Part shown: positions 1-7,291 of the stretch, one piece after another | How the letters are laid out: every line of letters begins with the position of its first letter | How positions within the stretch are numbered: the stretch's first letter is position 1 | Assembly: GCA_017645305.1 (NCBI GenBank) | Contig: JAGCPD010000054.1 | Span: 1-64,000 of the forward strand | Direction: 5' to 3' | Length of the DNA: 64,000 bases | DNA from: Bacteroidaceae bacterium | GTDB taxonomy: Bacteria; Bacteroidota; Bacteroidia; Bacteroidales; Bacteroidaceae | Notes under the pieces: model-generated | What the model saw: only the letters and a program-made list of their open reading frames with translations | Told to the model about the DNA's origin: nothing | Database searches by the model: none | Made by a program: the position numbers and the translations under genes

Positions 1-128
1 TACCAACTGTCATATTTCAGGGTGTCCAACCTTATCTCCGTCCATTTTGTCCCTTCTGGGTAATACTCTTGGGCAAAAAGCCTTACCTGCATTACTACTG
101 CAAATAGCACGATAACCAATTTTCTCAT
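1..128 (-). CDS. Secreted protein, N-terminal part only (runs off the left edge)
   Basis: Reading leftward from an ATG at 128, 42 codons are visible before the window ends. The start MRKLVIVLFAVVMQVRLFAQ is a signal peptide with a charged n-region, a hydrophobic core and a likely cleavage after AQ. The mature protein begins EYYPEGTKWTEIRLDTLKYD, a beginning I associate with uncharacterised secreted Bacteroidales proteins. The start is supported by a good promoter at 165-196. Function cannot be given from this fragment. Confidence 0.75.
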   Translation of the reverse strand, partial: MRKLVIVLFAVVMQVRLFAQEYYPEGTKWTEIRLDTLKYDSW

Positions 129-164
129 GACATTATCTTTTTTGATTTAATGTTAATATCGCCG

Positions 165-196
165 CAAAAGTATGGGTAATTTCAGGTTCTGCCAAG
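165..196 (-). promoter_or_regulatory. Bacteroidetes-type promoter for the secreted protein at the left edge
   Basis: On the minus strand the -7 box is TACTTTTG (plus 165-172), matching TAnnTTTG, with CTTG (plus 193-196) 20 bases upstream as the -33 element. It lies about 37 bases before the ATG at 128. Confidence 0.6.
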
Positions 197-331
197 GATA
201 CTGGGTAACAATCTAACTCCAAAAGAAAATGCACTGTAAAGCATTGTTTTACAGCGTATTATAGCATCCCTCACATCGCGGGAAGGGGTAACATTTTGTG
301 TTTTACAAGGAAGAATTAATGAAAGAAGGTG

Positions 332-1873
332 TTAAAATCCCTTGATATATTGCCTTAATGAGAGGTTATTTTCTGCAATACCTAACTTCTTTCTTAAAAG
401 ATTTTGCTTGTTCTTTATAACTTGTGTGCGGCTTGAATATACCAGTTCAAGCTCTGGATTGGTGAAACCGCAGCGTAATAACAGACAAAGCTGGTAGTCT
501 TTCTCTGATATGGTTGGATATTTCTCCTTAAAACGGGTGACGAATGAATTGTCGCAAGCCTCAAGGAAGGCTTGAATCTCTGCCCAATCCTGACTGTCTA
601 ATTCCAAATGTTTCTTGTCGCTTTTCTTTTCCGTCAACTTGCGTTGGAAGCCCACAATACTTTTAACATAGTTGCGGGTTTGTTCCATCAGGTAGTCTTT
701 GTATGCTTTCTCTTTTTCGTTGGCACGGTGGTACTTAACGAAAAGCCAGACTATGAGAATGATGAGTGCAACGGAAAAAGCGAAGCAGATGGTGAAAATC
801 TTTCCACGAAATTCTGCCCGCTGCCGTTCCATCTCTTCATGCATATTCTTGCGGTAAAGCTCGAGTTTATCTTTTTGAGTAGAAAGGTACATGTCAGCAG
901 CAACATTGCAGGCAGAATCAAAATACTCCTGAGCTGCATCTGCATTACCAATTTTGGCATTGAGCCTATGTTGTAAGCTTAACTTTACTAATTTGCTTTC
1001 TTTGGATTCTCCTGGCGGTAATGCGTTTATGTACTGCCATGCCTTATTGTATTCTGCATTCTCTGTATAACATTGTGCCAATAGGGTTGTTAGTTTCTTG
1101 TCCAAATATCCACGATAGCTTAATGCTTGTAGTGCATATTCCAAAGCCAATTCATTTTGGCTATAATGGCTATAATAGCAGGATATATTTTGTAAAACAG
1201 ACGAGATGGCAACGGAATCATCCATCAGTTGGGCTTTATTTAGTGCTATAATATAATAATGTATTGTGGAGTCCCTATCGTTGCATCTGTGAAAGCTGTC
1301 ACCAATGCCACGTAGCAGATACACCTCATTAACAGGATTATTGACTCCAAGTTTTATGTATAGTTGATACGCTTCTTTAGATAGGGCCAAACACAATGCA
1401 GTGTCGGAAACTTCTGTTATCCTGCGCATTCTGTCTGTTGCCAGATATGCTGTATAATAGTCTTTATTGTCCTCGGAAACTGTTCTTGCCCTTAACAGAC
1501 AGCTATAAGCACTGTCCTCTTGTGCAGTGAGCATAAGATATTTGCCCATATAATACTGACTGCGGGCATAGAGGGAATCCTCGGGATGCCGGCTGTAGTA
1601 GTCGTAGGCAATGCGGAGCAGGGAGTCGCTGGTGACATCCAGTCCGCTCTTATCCTGTGCTATGGAGTGGATAAGGGCATAGCGTGCAAGTGTTTCGCCA
1701 CGCAGGGAATGGCGGTTAACGTCATGCAGCAGGTGCAGGGCACTGTCAGGCTGCTCCTGCATAAGCATTTCTGCCTGGCGGATAGTCTCTCTGTCCTGCC
1801 TGTTACCCGTACATGCACAGAGGGTAACAGCCAACAATAGCCAAATGGCTCTCTCCTTACAAATCCTCTTCAT
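332..1873 (-). CDS. Membrane-anchored tetratricopeptide-repeat protein with C-terminal HTH-like domain
   Basis: The 513-residue protein starts with a lipoprotein-type signal (hydrophobic stretch ending LCA-C, Cys21). Helical TPR-like repeats fill about residues 25-340 (patterns such as DSALHLL, SQYYMGKYLM, SVLQNISCYYSHY). One transmembrane helix follows near 355-380, then a short coiled region and a C-terminal helical domain (KDYQLCLLLRCGFTNPELE ... NKQNLLRKKLGI) that resembles a helix-turn-helix. This architecture is common in Bacteroidales and is thought to link envelope sensing to transcription; that role is inferred. The gene overlaps the upstream small HTH-like gene by 17 bases, so the two are probably translated together from the promoter at 2198-2229. 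Confidence 0.75.
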   Translation of the reverse strand: MKRICKERAIWLLLAVTLCACTGNRQDRETIRQAEMLMQEQPDSALHLLHDVNRHSLRGETLARYALIHSIAQDKSGLDVTSDSLLRIAYDYYSRHPEDSLYARSQYYMGKYLMLTAQEDSAYSCLLRARTVSEDNKDYYTAYLATDRMRRITEVSDTALCLALSKEAYQLYIKLGVNNPVNEVYLLRGIGDSFHRCNDRDSTIHYYIIALNKAQLMDDSVAISSVLQNISCYYSHYSQNELALEYALQALSYRGYLDKKLTTLLAQCYTENAEYNKAWQYINALPPGESKESKLVKLSLQHRLNAKIGNADAAQEYFDSACNVAADMYLSTQKDKLELYRKNMHEEMERQRAEFRGKIFTICFAFSVALIILIVWLFVKYHRANEKEKAYKDYLMEQTRNYVKSIVGFQRKLTEKKSDKKHLELDSQDWAEIQAFLEACDNSFVTRFKEKYPTISEKDYQLCLLLRCGFTNPELELVYSSRTQVIKNKQNLLRKKLGIAENNLSLRQYIKGF

Positions 1874-2045
1874 CGATGCCTAATTCGTAACAGATGTATT
1901 TGACGGCTTTTGGGGGTAGCAGGCGTTGGGTGGGCTTTACGCCTATGCTCTGCATATATGCTGCATGTCCTCTAAGCCAGCGCGAGAAGGTGCGGTCACT
2001 CATTCCGGCGGCAAGGGCAATTTCGAACTTCATTCGTGATTTCAT
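1857..2045 (-). CDS. Small HTH-like protein, 62 residues
   Basis: The peptide begins MKSRMKFEIALAAGMSDRTF and continues with SRWLRGH. Residues 5-25 (EIALAAGMSDRTFSRWLR) have the shape of a helix-turn-helix, with AAG at the turn and a recognition helix rich in Arg. Its end overlaps the start of the TPR regulator by 17 bases in another frame, which indicates one transcript and coupled translation. The leader of about 150 bases between the promoter at 2198-2229 and the ATG at 2045 contains a cluster of GGTTAGCG repeats. I do not recognise a named family; a DNA-binding partner of the downstream regulator is the simplest guess. Confidence 0.6.
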   Translation of the reverse strand: MKSRMKFEIALAAGMSDRTFSRWLRGHAAYMQSIGVKPTQRLLPPKAVKYICYELGIDEEDL

Positions 2046-2057
2046 AATTATTATGTT

Positions 2058-2157
2058 GGTTAGCGGTTAGCGGTTAGCGAGGTTTAACGAAAACCGTTTT
2101 AGACTTTAGACTTTAGGCGTTAGACTTTAGAAACGAAAAGGGTTAGCGGTTAGCGAG
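2058..2157. repeat. Cluster of GGTTAGC / GACTTTA heptamer repeats
   Basis: Three head-to-tail GGTTAGC units, a short stretch (GTTTAACGAAAACC), then GACTTTA units and TTAGGCGTTAG, then two more GGTTAGC units. The same composite occurs at 8201-8413, and shorter pieces at 58844-58858 (inverted) and 63768-63789. Here it lies in the 5' leader of the 62-residue gene. Confidence 0.85.
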
Positions 2158-2197
2158 ATTATTAATTGTTAATTATTCATTGTCTTGTTTTCCGACA

Positions 2198-2229
2198 CAA
2201 AGATAGTTCATTTTCTTGATATTAGCAAG
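2198..2229 (-). promoter_or_regulatory. Promoter of the HTH-like / TPR regulator pair
   Basis: The minus strand reads CTTG, 20 bases, TATCTTTG (plus 2226-2229 and 2198-2205), a good fit to the Bacteroidetes consensus. It would give a leader of about 150 bases carrying the heptamer repeats. Confidence 0.65.
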
Positions 2230-2563
2230 ATTTTACTCAAGTTTTTTTTCAAATATCAGTTCGCCTTAAATTGACATATTCTGCCATAAACGGCAGAGCA
2301 CGCCTAAGGCTGCCAGTTCCGATGCGAAAATATTTTACCTTTGCAGTGCTATTGGTAAATGGTGAATGCGCACACCATTTTGCGCAACAGTAGCGGAAAT
2401 TTTGCAGAACAGTAGTTCCGCAATTTTTCAAAAGTAGTTCCGCAAATGAAGAAAGGCCTTTGAGGAATTAGACTAAACTAAATCTAACCCAGACCCAAAC
2501 CCCGTTCGGTCGCTAACGCAAATGGAAAAAATCAGACATTTTGTGTTGGTTAATAGGGGGTAA
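2230..2563. other. Gene-free stretch upstream of the HU-HIG gene
   Basis: No convincing gene is present. A plus-strand TACCTTTG (2336-2343) fits the -7 consensus and could start the HU-HIG transcript, although no clear -33 box precedes it; it would give a leader of about 220 bases. That leader holds the 44-bp ACAGTAG element and a further GTAGTTCCGCAA unit, then GAAAGGCCTTT. Confidence 0.5.
2380..2444 (+). repeat. 44-bp ACAGTAG element plus one extra unit
   Basis: Positions 2380-2423 match 38298-38341 at 39 of 44 bases by eye, in the same orientation. Within it ACAGTAG occurs twice, 22 bases apart, and GTAGTTCCGCAA recurs 21 bases after its first copy, ending at 2444. The spacing of about two helical turns suggests a protein-binding array or folded RNA; neither is shown. 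Confidence 0.75.
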
Positions 2564-3343
2564 ATGAGAAAAATGATTCAGATTAATGCAAAACAGCAAA
2601 AGCTGAAGTTCGACAAGGAAAGCGAAGGAAGGTATATGTACGTGATGCACGTGAACCAGTACTCCAAGCTTAGTGCCAACAAGGTATTGGATGAGGCCAA
2701 TTCGCACAGCGGTATCGGAAAAGGTTCCCTCAAAGGTGCATGGGATGCCATTGGCGAAGTAGTCCGTAGTTGGGTAACCGAGGGGCATAGTGTAACCATC
2801 CCAGGACTGGGCACTATCCGTTTCAGTGTGCAAGCCAAGGCCGTTGAGGATGTCGAGGACGTTGCCAAGAAACTGATTACCAACCGCAAAGTGGTATTCA
2901 CTCCCGACCCTGAGATTCTCGCTGCACTGAAAGCTACTGGCGTGCAGATTACCTGTATTGACAAGGATGGCAAGGTTGTAAAGCGCGTTCAGGACGATGC
3001 AAGCAACGAGACCATAGTGGTAGAGGATCCTGATAGTCAGAACGGACAACAGAATGGTGAGGGTAGCCTGGCAAGTCCTGTTATCAGCGGCGTGACTCCT
3101 TTTGAGGAGAGCACAGAGGTGACCATTACCGGTCCTGTAGAGGCTGAAATCCGATACACCACGGACGGCAGTACGCCTACAGCAGAGAGCACGCTCTATG
3201 AGCAGGCTATCACGCTCAGCAACACTGCAACCGTGAAGGCCATTGCCATCAAGGACGGCCTGAGCAGCGAAGTTGCTTCCAAGCTCTTTACCAAAGGCAA
3301 CGGCGGCGGTGGAAATGACAATGAGGAGCCGATTGAAGATTAA
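2564..3343 (+). CDS. HU-HIG family DNA-binding protein with C-terminal chitobiase-type beta-sandwich
   Basis: The protein has 259 residues. About residues 1-125 form an HU/IHF-like domain of the Bacteroidales HU-HIG type (LSANKVLDEANSHSGIGKGS, then VTIPGLGTIRFSV and RKVVFTPD). After an acidic linker, residues about 163-240 (VISGVTPFEESTEVTITG ... IRYTTDGSTPT ... ATVKAIAIKDG) form the sandwich known as the chitobiase/beta-hexosaminidase C-terminal domain. The tail is Gly/Asn/Glu-rich. The pairing of a DNA-binding fold with a domain usually found on exported enzymes is odd, and no signal peptide is present. The gene is followed directly by a terminator (3342-3369), then by the P5-like and smalltalk-like genes. 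A second ATG at 2573 is an alternative start. Confidence 0.85.
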   Translation: MRKMIQINAKQQKLKFDKESEGRYMYVMHVNQYSKLSANKVLDEANSHSGIGKGSLKGAWDAIGEVVRSWVTEGHSVTIPGLGTIRFSVQAKAVEDVEDVAKKLITNRKVVFTPDPEILAALKATGVQITCIDKDGKVVKRVQDDASNETIVVEDPDSQNGQQNGEGSLASPVISGVTPFEESTEVTITGPVEAEIRYTTDGSTPTAESTLYEQAITLSNTATVKAIAIKDGLSSEVASKLFTKGNGGGGNDNEEPIED

Positions 3344-3369
3344 GAAGAGGGGCGGTGCCCCTTTTCTTA
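3342..3369 (+). terminator. Intrinsic terminator after the HU-HIG gene
   Basis: The stem AAGAAGAGGGGC / GCCCCTTTTCTT has one G-T wobble and a three-base loop, GGT. It starts inside the TAA stop codon and ends in a T-rich arm. Confidence 0.75.
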
Positions 3370-3373
3370 ATTA

Positions 3374-3423
3374 ATGGAAAATGGATAATTGACAATGAAT
3401 AATTAACAATTAACAATGAACAC
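3374..3423. repeat. AT-rich AATTGACAATG-type repeat tract
   Basis: Imperfect units such as GATAATTGACAATGAATAA and TTAACAATTAACAATGAAC fill the gap before the P5-like gene. The same word family (CAATTGTCAATTG, CAATGTTCAATG) is found inside coding DNA at the C-termini of several exported proteins in this window. Confidence 0.75.
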
Positions 3424-3441
3424 AAAGTAAAGGAGTGAAAA

Positions 3442-3858
3442 ATGAAGGTGTCAAGAGGTATAAGAAACTGCAATCCGCTGAACATTCGGAGGGTTGCAGG
3501 TACTCACTGGAAAGGACAAATACTCCCCCTAAAGGGGGCAGGGGGGTCTTTCTGCAAGTTTGAGAGCATGGAGTGGGGCATACGTGCTGCTTTCTGCCTG
3601 CTGCATACCTACGCCACTAAATACAAGTTGACGTGTGTGAAGGATATCATCACCCGCTGGGCACCACCCACGGAGAATGATACGCAGAGCTACATCCGTC
3701 ATGTGTGCCTGCTTACCGGCTACGGCGGCAACCAGCGCCTTACTGAGGCTCACTGGCCCAGGCTTGTCCGTGCCATGGCGAAGATAGAGAGCGGAGCAGA
3801 TCTGGATGACGAAACCATCAACCGCGCTTGGAACTTGTTCACGGGTCTTAACTCCTAA
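3442..3858 (+). CDS. P5-like structural/peptidoglycan-associated protein, 138 residues
   Basis: The sequence begins RGIRNCNPLNIRR and carries KFESMEWGIRAAFCLL, IITRWAPPTENDTQSYIRHV and the C-terminal WNLFTGL. These match a Bacteroidales family usually annotated as structural protein P5, after a virion protein of phage PRD1, and often found next to HU-HIG genes. I see no signal peptide. Residues 29-37 (LPLKGAGGS) are encoded by a palindrome-containing repeat (3523-3550) that sits in frame in a loop between conserved blocks; it looks like an insertion. The role is unknown: lysozyme-like or phage-derived are both possible. Confidence 0.75.
   Translation: MKVSRGIRNCNPLNIRRVAGTHWKGQILPLKGAGGSFCKFESMEWGIRAAFCLLHTYATKYKLTCVKDIITRWAPPTENDTQSYIRHVCLLTGYGGNQRLTEAHWPRLVRAMAKIESGADLDDETINRAWNLFTGLNS
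3523..3550. repeat. In-frame CCCCCTAAAGGGGG palindromic repeat inside the P5-like gene
   Basis: Arms CCCCCT and AGGGGG flank AA, followed by CAGGGGGGTC. It encodes LPLKGAGGS without breaking the frame. A related CTCTCCC ... GAGGGG word lies inside the next gene at 3936-3966. Confidence 0.7.
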
Positions 3859-3897
3859 TTCAACTTCTTTTTTGTAACTATCAAAATCAAAGCATTT

Positions 3898-4071
3898 ATG
3901 AAAATTGAAAATCCTTTAGACGAAACGTCCCAATCGCCTCTCCCTAACAAGAGGGGAAAAGGAGCGGGGCTGTTGGAGCTGGTAGTGAAGATAATAGTAG
4001 CTGCGCTCACGGCTTTCCTTACGGCATTGGGTACTACATCATGCATGGGACACGGTCCGCTGCAGATGTAA
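3898..4071 (+). CDS. Smalltalk-like small membrane peptide, 57 residues
   Basis: ATG at 3898 opens a 57-codon frame ending TAA at 4069-4071. The N-terminal part (MKIENPLDETSQSPLPNKRG) is polar; the C-terminal part LLELVVKIIVAALTAFLTAL followed by GTTSCMGHG is a single hydrophobic helix with a trailing Cys. This is the signature of the Bacteroidales 'smalltalk' peptides found beside HU-HIG genes. The polar part is longer than I expect, because a repeat-like stretch (3936-3966, encoding about SPLPNKRGKGAG) lies in it. A strong terminator follows 14 bases after the stop. Function is unknown. Confidence 0.7.
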   Translation: MKIENPLDETSQSPLPNKRGKGAGLLELVVKIIVAALTAFLTALGTTSCMGHGPLQM

Positions 4072-4084
4072 GATGTAAGCAGAT

Positions 4085-4126
4085 GAAGGCCTGCTGTCCT
4101 CGTGGACAGTGGGTCTTCTTTTTTTT
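4085..4126 (+). terminator. Intrinsic terminator closing the HU-HIG / P5 / smalltalk cassette
   Basis: The stem has arms around CTGTCC / GGACAG extended by CC/GG and GAAG/CTTC, with a TCGT loop, followed by eight T (4119-4126). Confidence 0.8.
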
Positions 4127-4186
4127 ATATTCGCCAAAAACATATAAAAATATAAGGTTAGTTGCTGCGGTTCTGTAAAAATTGCG

Positions 4187-4194
4187 TATCTTTG
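4187..4194 (+). promoter_or_regulatory. Promoter -7 box for sstT
   Basis: TATCTTTG fits TAnnTTTG exactly. The best -33 candidate is TTG at 4162-4164, 22 bases upstream, slightly long. The ATG at 4232 is 38 bases downstream. Confidence 0.55.
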
Positions 4195-4231
4195 TACACA
4201 AAAGGCGTAAACAACGCGAGGGTTCAGTGAT

Positions 4232-5455
4232 ATGAATGTAAGAAGTCTTCTCATCAGGTGGAGTGGGATGAGCCTTGTGCTCCGCATCCTCATTGGTCTA
4301 ATCATCGGTACCATTCTGGGGCTGACCGTACCCCAATGGACGGGCATCGGCATACTGGGACTTGTCTTCGTCAGCGCACTGAAGGCAATAGCTCCCGTTC
4401 TGGTAGCGGTACTTGTGGCTGCCAGCATTGCCAGGGCCAGCAGTGATCTGGGACCGAGGTTCCGCATGGTCATCTCGCAATATCTGCTCAGCACGTTCCT
4501 GGCTGCCGTATGTGCCGTAGCGGGAAGCTTCCTGTTCCCCGTGGCATTGCGGTTGGATGATGTGGTAGATGAGGCTGCCCCGGGTGCTCTGTCTGATGTG
4601 TTCACCAATCTGCTTACGAACATGGTACTCAACCCGATGGCCTCAGTGTCACAGGCCAACTATATCGGCATCCTGTTCTGGGCTATTCTGACGGGCTTTG
4701 CCTTGAAGTACAAGGCCAGCGAACGGACCATCGACGTGGTACACGACTTTGCCGAGGTGGTCACACTCATCGTAAAGTGGGTCATCCAGTTTGCGCCGTT
4801 CGGTATATTGGGCCTGGTGTTCAAGTCGGTATCGGAGAGCGGCCTGGAGGTTTTTACCACCTACGGCCATCTGGTGCTCCTGCTCGTGGGCTGCATGGCA
4901 GCCAGCACGCTCATCTTCAATCCGCTCATCTCCTTTGTGCTGCTCAGGCGCAATCCCTATCCCTTGCTGTTCACTTGTCTGAAGGAGAGTGGCCTGCAGG
5001 CGTTCTTTACGCGTTCGTCGGCTGCCAACATCCCTATCAACATGAACCTTTGCAAGAAGTTGGGGCTGGATGAGAACTTCTATTCGGTGAGCATCCCCCT
5101 GGGTGCTACCATCAACATGAACGGTGCAGCCGTTACCATTACGGTGATGACATTGGCTGTGACGCATACCTTGGGCGTGAATGTCACGTTCACATCGGCT
5201 CTCTTCCTGGGCCTCATCGCTGCTTTGGGGGCCTGCGGTGCATCGGGTGTTGCAGGCGGTTCGCTGCTGCTTGTGCCTATGGCCTGCTCGTTCTTCAACA
5301 TCGGTAACGACGTGGCTATGCAGGCTGTGGCCGTCGGCTTCATCATCGGCGTGATACAGGACAGCGTGGAGACTGCCCTCAACTCCAGCGGCGACGTGTT
5401 CTTTACTGCTACGGCAGAATACTATGACAGGAAGAGGAAACCGGGCTGCAGGTGA
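4232..5455 (+). CDS. sstT: Sodium/serine-threonine symporter SstT
   Basis: The 407-residue, strongly hydrophobic protein belongs to the DAACS (glutamate transporter-like) family. It shows the re-entrant and substrate-site motifs of SstT: FFTRSSAANIPINM, PLGATINMNGAAVTITVM, GVAGGSLLLVPMAC and GVIQDSVETALNSSGDVFFT. It would import serine and threonine across the inner membrane with sodium. Length is normal for the family. Its TGA stop overlaps the ATG of the next gene (TGATG at 5453-5457), so the flavoprotein is translationally coupled although its role is unrelated. Confidence 0.92.
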   Translation: MNVRSLLIRWSGMSLVLRILIGLIIGTILGLTVPQWTGIGILGLVFVSALKAIAPVLVAVLVAASIARASSDLGPRFRMVISQYLLSTFLAAVCAVAGSFLFPVALRLDDVVDEAAPGALSDVFTNLLTNMVLNPMASVSQANYIGILFWAILTGFALKYKASERTIDVVHDFAEVVTLIVKWVIQFAPFGILGLVFKSVSESGLEVFTTYGHLVLLLVGCMAASTLIFNPLISFVLLRRNPYPLLFTCLKESGLQAFFTRSSAANIPINMNLCKKLGLDENFYSVSIPLGATINMNGAAVTITVMTLAVTHTLGVNVTFTSALFLGLIAALGACGASGVAGGSLLLVPMACSFFNIGNDVAMQAVAVGFIIGVIQDSVETALNSSGDVFFTATAEYYDRKRKPGCR

Positions 5456-6648
5456 TGGGAAACAGATTGTCCATAGCTATTATCGGGGCTGGGGCGGCAG
5501 GATGTTTCTGCGCCATTAACCTGAAGCGGATGCTGACAGATGCCGATGTTCACATCTTCGAGAGTAAGGGAAAGGCACTGGCCAAGGTCGCCGTAACGGG
5601 CGGTGGACGCTGTAACCTGACCAATACCTTCAGGGCGGTCAGGAACCTGCAAGAGGTATATCCGCGTGGCGAGAAGCTGATGCGCAGAGCCTTGTCGGTA
5701 TTCAGCGCAAAGGATACCTGTGAATGGTTCCGGAAGGAGGGCGTACGACTGGTGGAACAGGAAGACGAGTGCATCTTTCCGCAGTCGCAGGACGCTATGC
5801 AGATAGTAAACACATTGCTAAGAAATATAAAAGAATTTAATATACAACTGCATCTGAAAGAGAAAGTTACGCACATCGACTTAAACAAATGGGATAGGGT
5901 AGTGGTGACGACAGGCGGGCACGCTACACTGTCTGGCTTCAGCCTGTTAGAGGGGCTTGACATTCCCATAGAGAGTCCCGTTCCGTCACTCTTCACTTTT
6001 AATGTGGAGGGCGACTGGCACCAGCTGCTAATGGGTACGGTGGTGGAGGATGTACAGGCCTTTATACCGGGGACCAGGTTCCGCAGTCAGGGCGCATTGC
6101 TGCTTACGCACTGGGGAATGAGCGGACCGGCCATCCTGCGGCTCTCGTCGTATGCTGCCCGCTATCTGGCAGAACATGGCTACAAGAGTCCGTTGTGCAT
6201 CAACTGGATGGGCAGGATGACGGAGCAGGAGGTCAGGGAGTTGCTTATGACTATGATGCAGCAGCACGCACAGAAACTCGTTACCAGCGTCTTTCCGTCG
6301 CGTTTTGTGGGCAAGCACTGGAACGTGCTTCTCTCTCGCATGGGCATTCCCCTTACACAGCGTTGGGGGGCGCTTAACACCAGGCACGTCAATAAGATGC
6401 TTGCGGTGCTGACGGCTGATGAGTACCAGATAACGGGGCGGTGCCCCTTTAAGGAGGAGTTTGTGACGTGCGGCGGTGTATCGCTCAAAGCTATCGACAT
6501 TAATACGCTGCAAAGCAAGCAATATCCGGGGCTTTACTTTGCCGGGGAGGTGCTTGACGTAGATGCCGTAACGGGTGGCTTTAACCTGCAGGCGGCATGG
6601 AGCATGGGATATGTTGTGGCGAAAGAAATCGCAAAAATGAAAAAATGA
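5455..6648 (+). CDS. HI0933/YhiN-family FAD-dependent oxidoreductase
   Basis: The protein has 397 residues from the ATG that overlaps the sstT stop; a GTG one codon earlier is less likely. A Rossmann FAD-binding start (IAIIGAGAAGCFCAINL) is followed by the family marker VTGGGRCNLTN, the internal VVVTTGGHATL, and the C-terminal GLYFAGEVLDVDAVTGGFNL and QAAWSMGYVVAKEIA. The family is widespread and annotated as NAD(P)/FAD-dependent oxidoreductase or aminoacetone-oxidase-like; the physiological substrate is not established. The stop codon lies within a run of AAAAATGA units leading to the next gene, 12 bases away. Confidence 0.88.
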   Translation: MGNRLSIAIIGAGAAGCFCAINLKRMLTDADVHIFESKGKALAKVAVTGGGRCNLTNTFRAVRNLQEVYPRGEKLMRRALSVFSAKDTCEWFRKEGVRLVEQEDECIFPQSQDAMQIVNTLLRNIKEFNIQLHLKEKVTHIDLNKWDRVVVTTGGHATLSGFSLLEGLDIPIESPVPSLFTFNVEGDWHQLLMGTVVEDVQAFIPGTRFRSQGALLLTHWGMSGPAILRLSSYAARYLAEHGYKSPLCINWMGRMTEQEVRELLMTMMQQHAQKLVTSVFPSRFVGKHWNVLLSRMGIPLTQRWGALNTRHVNKMLAVLTADEYQITGRCPFKEEFVTCGGVSLKAIDINTLQSKQYPGLYFAGEVLDVDAVTGGFNLQAAWSMGYVVAKEIAKMKK

Positions 6649-6670
6649 AAAAATGAAAGAATGAAAAAAT
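6633..6670 (+). repeat. Short tandem repeat, AAAAATGA units, at a gene junction
   Basis: Four to five near-identical 8-base units span the last codons of the flavoprotein and the start codon of the LolA-like gene. The unit length is not a multiple of three, and each unit contains ATG and TGA. Confidence 0.75.
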
Positions 6671-7278
6671 ATATAATATTTTTGATGCTTATGCTGCCTG
6701 TGCATTGCATGGCTGAGGAAAAGCAGGATGCACAGACCGAGGCGCAGGAGCTGTTCGACAAGGTCTATAATATGGTGTTCGGTCCTCAGGGCTCTTCGCT
6801 TTCTTATTCCGTGAATATCATAGGATTGTATAAAACGCAGGGGGACGTTGTATATAAGAACAAGAAAATCTTCTACGAGGAGAAACGCTTCTGTGCATGG
6901 GAGGACGGCAAGGTTGCCTATATGGTAGATAAGAAGGAGAAGAAGGTTGATGTACACGACTTTGACGATGAGAAGAAGGACAAGTTCCTGGCGATGTTCA
7001 AGTATGACCTGAACAACTTTACATACAGCTATAAGGATAAGGGTGAGTACTACGAGCTGACGGCCAAGGTCAGGAAGGCTAAGTTCTTTGGCATACGCTC
7101 TGTCACGGCCCTTGTACACAAGAATAACCTGCATCCGGTCAGCCTTACCATTAAGCTGGCTTTCCTGAGTACGACGGTGCAGATATCGAACTTCCATAGT
7201 GGCGACATAGATGACAAGGTCTTCAACTTTCCTAAGAGTCGCTTTGCCGATTATAAATTTGTGGAGCATAGGAAGTGA
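6661..7278 (+). CDS. LolA-like outer-membrane lipoprotein chaperone
   Basis: The 205-residue protein has a signal peptide (MKKYIIFLMLMLPVHCMA). The mature part begins with an amphipathic helix and runs into alternating strands: LYKTQGDVVYKNKKIFYEEK, GKVAYMVDKKEKKVDVHDFD, FTYSYKDKGEYYEL, VHKNNLHPVSLTIKL, then VQISNFHSG. This layout matches the LolA_2 group of Bacteroidetes periplasmic lipoprotein carriers. The start is fixed by an ATG within the AAAAATGA tract; any unit gain or loss would change spacing upstream. It sits between the flavoprotein and menA, 13 bases before the menA start, in one transcription unit. Confidence 0.75.
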   Translation: MKKYIIFLMLMLPVHCMAEEKQDAQTEAQELFDKVYNMVFGPQGSSLSYSVNIIGLYKTQGDVVYKNKKIFYEEKRFCAWEDGKVAYMVDKKEKKVDVHDFDDEKKDKFLAMFKYDLNNFTYSYKDKGEYYELTAKVRKAKFFGIRSVTALVHKNNLHPVSLTIKLAFLSTTVQISNFHSGDIDDKVFNFPKSRFADYKFVEHRK

Positions 7279-7291
7279 AAGGGAATCAGAA

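Noticed and set aside
2058..2157. Heptamer clusters considered as CRISPR or telomere-like arrays
   Set aside because: There are no unique spacers, no cas genes, and units are too short and irregular.
2249..2431. Sixty-codon minus-strand frame
   Set aside because: It runs through the ACAGTAG element and lacks any coding support.
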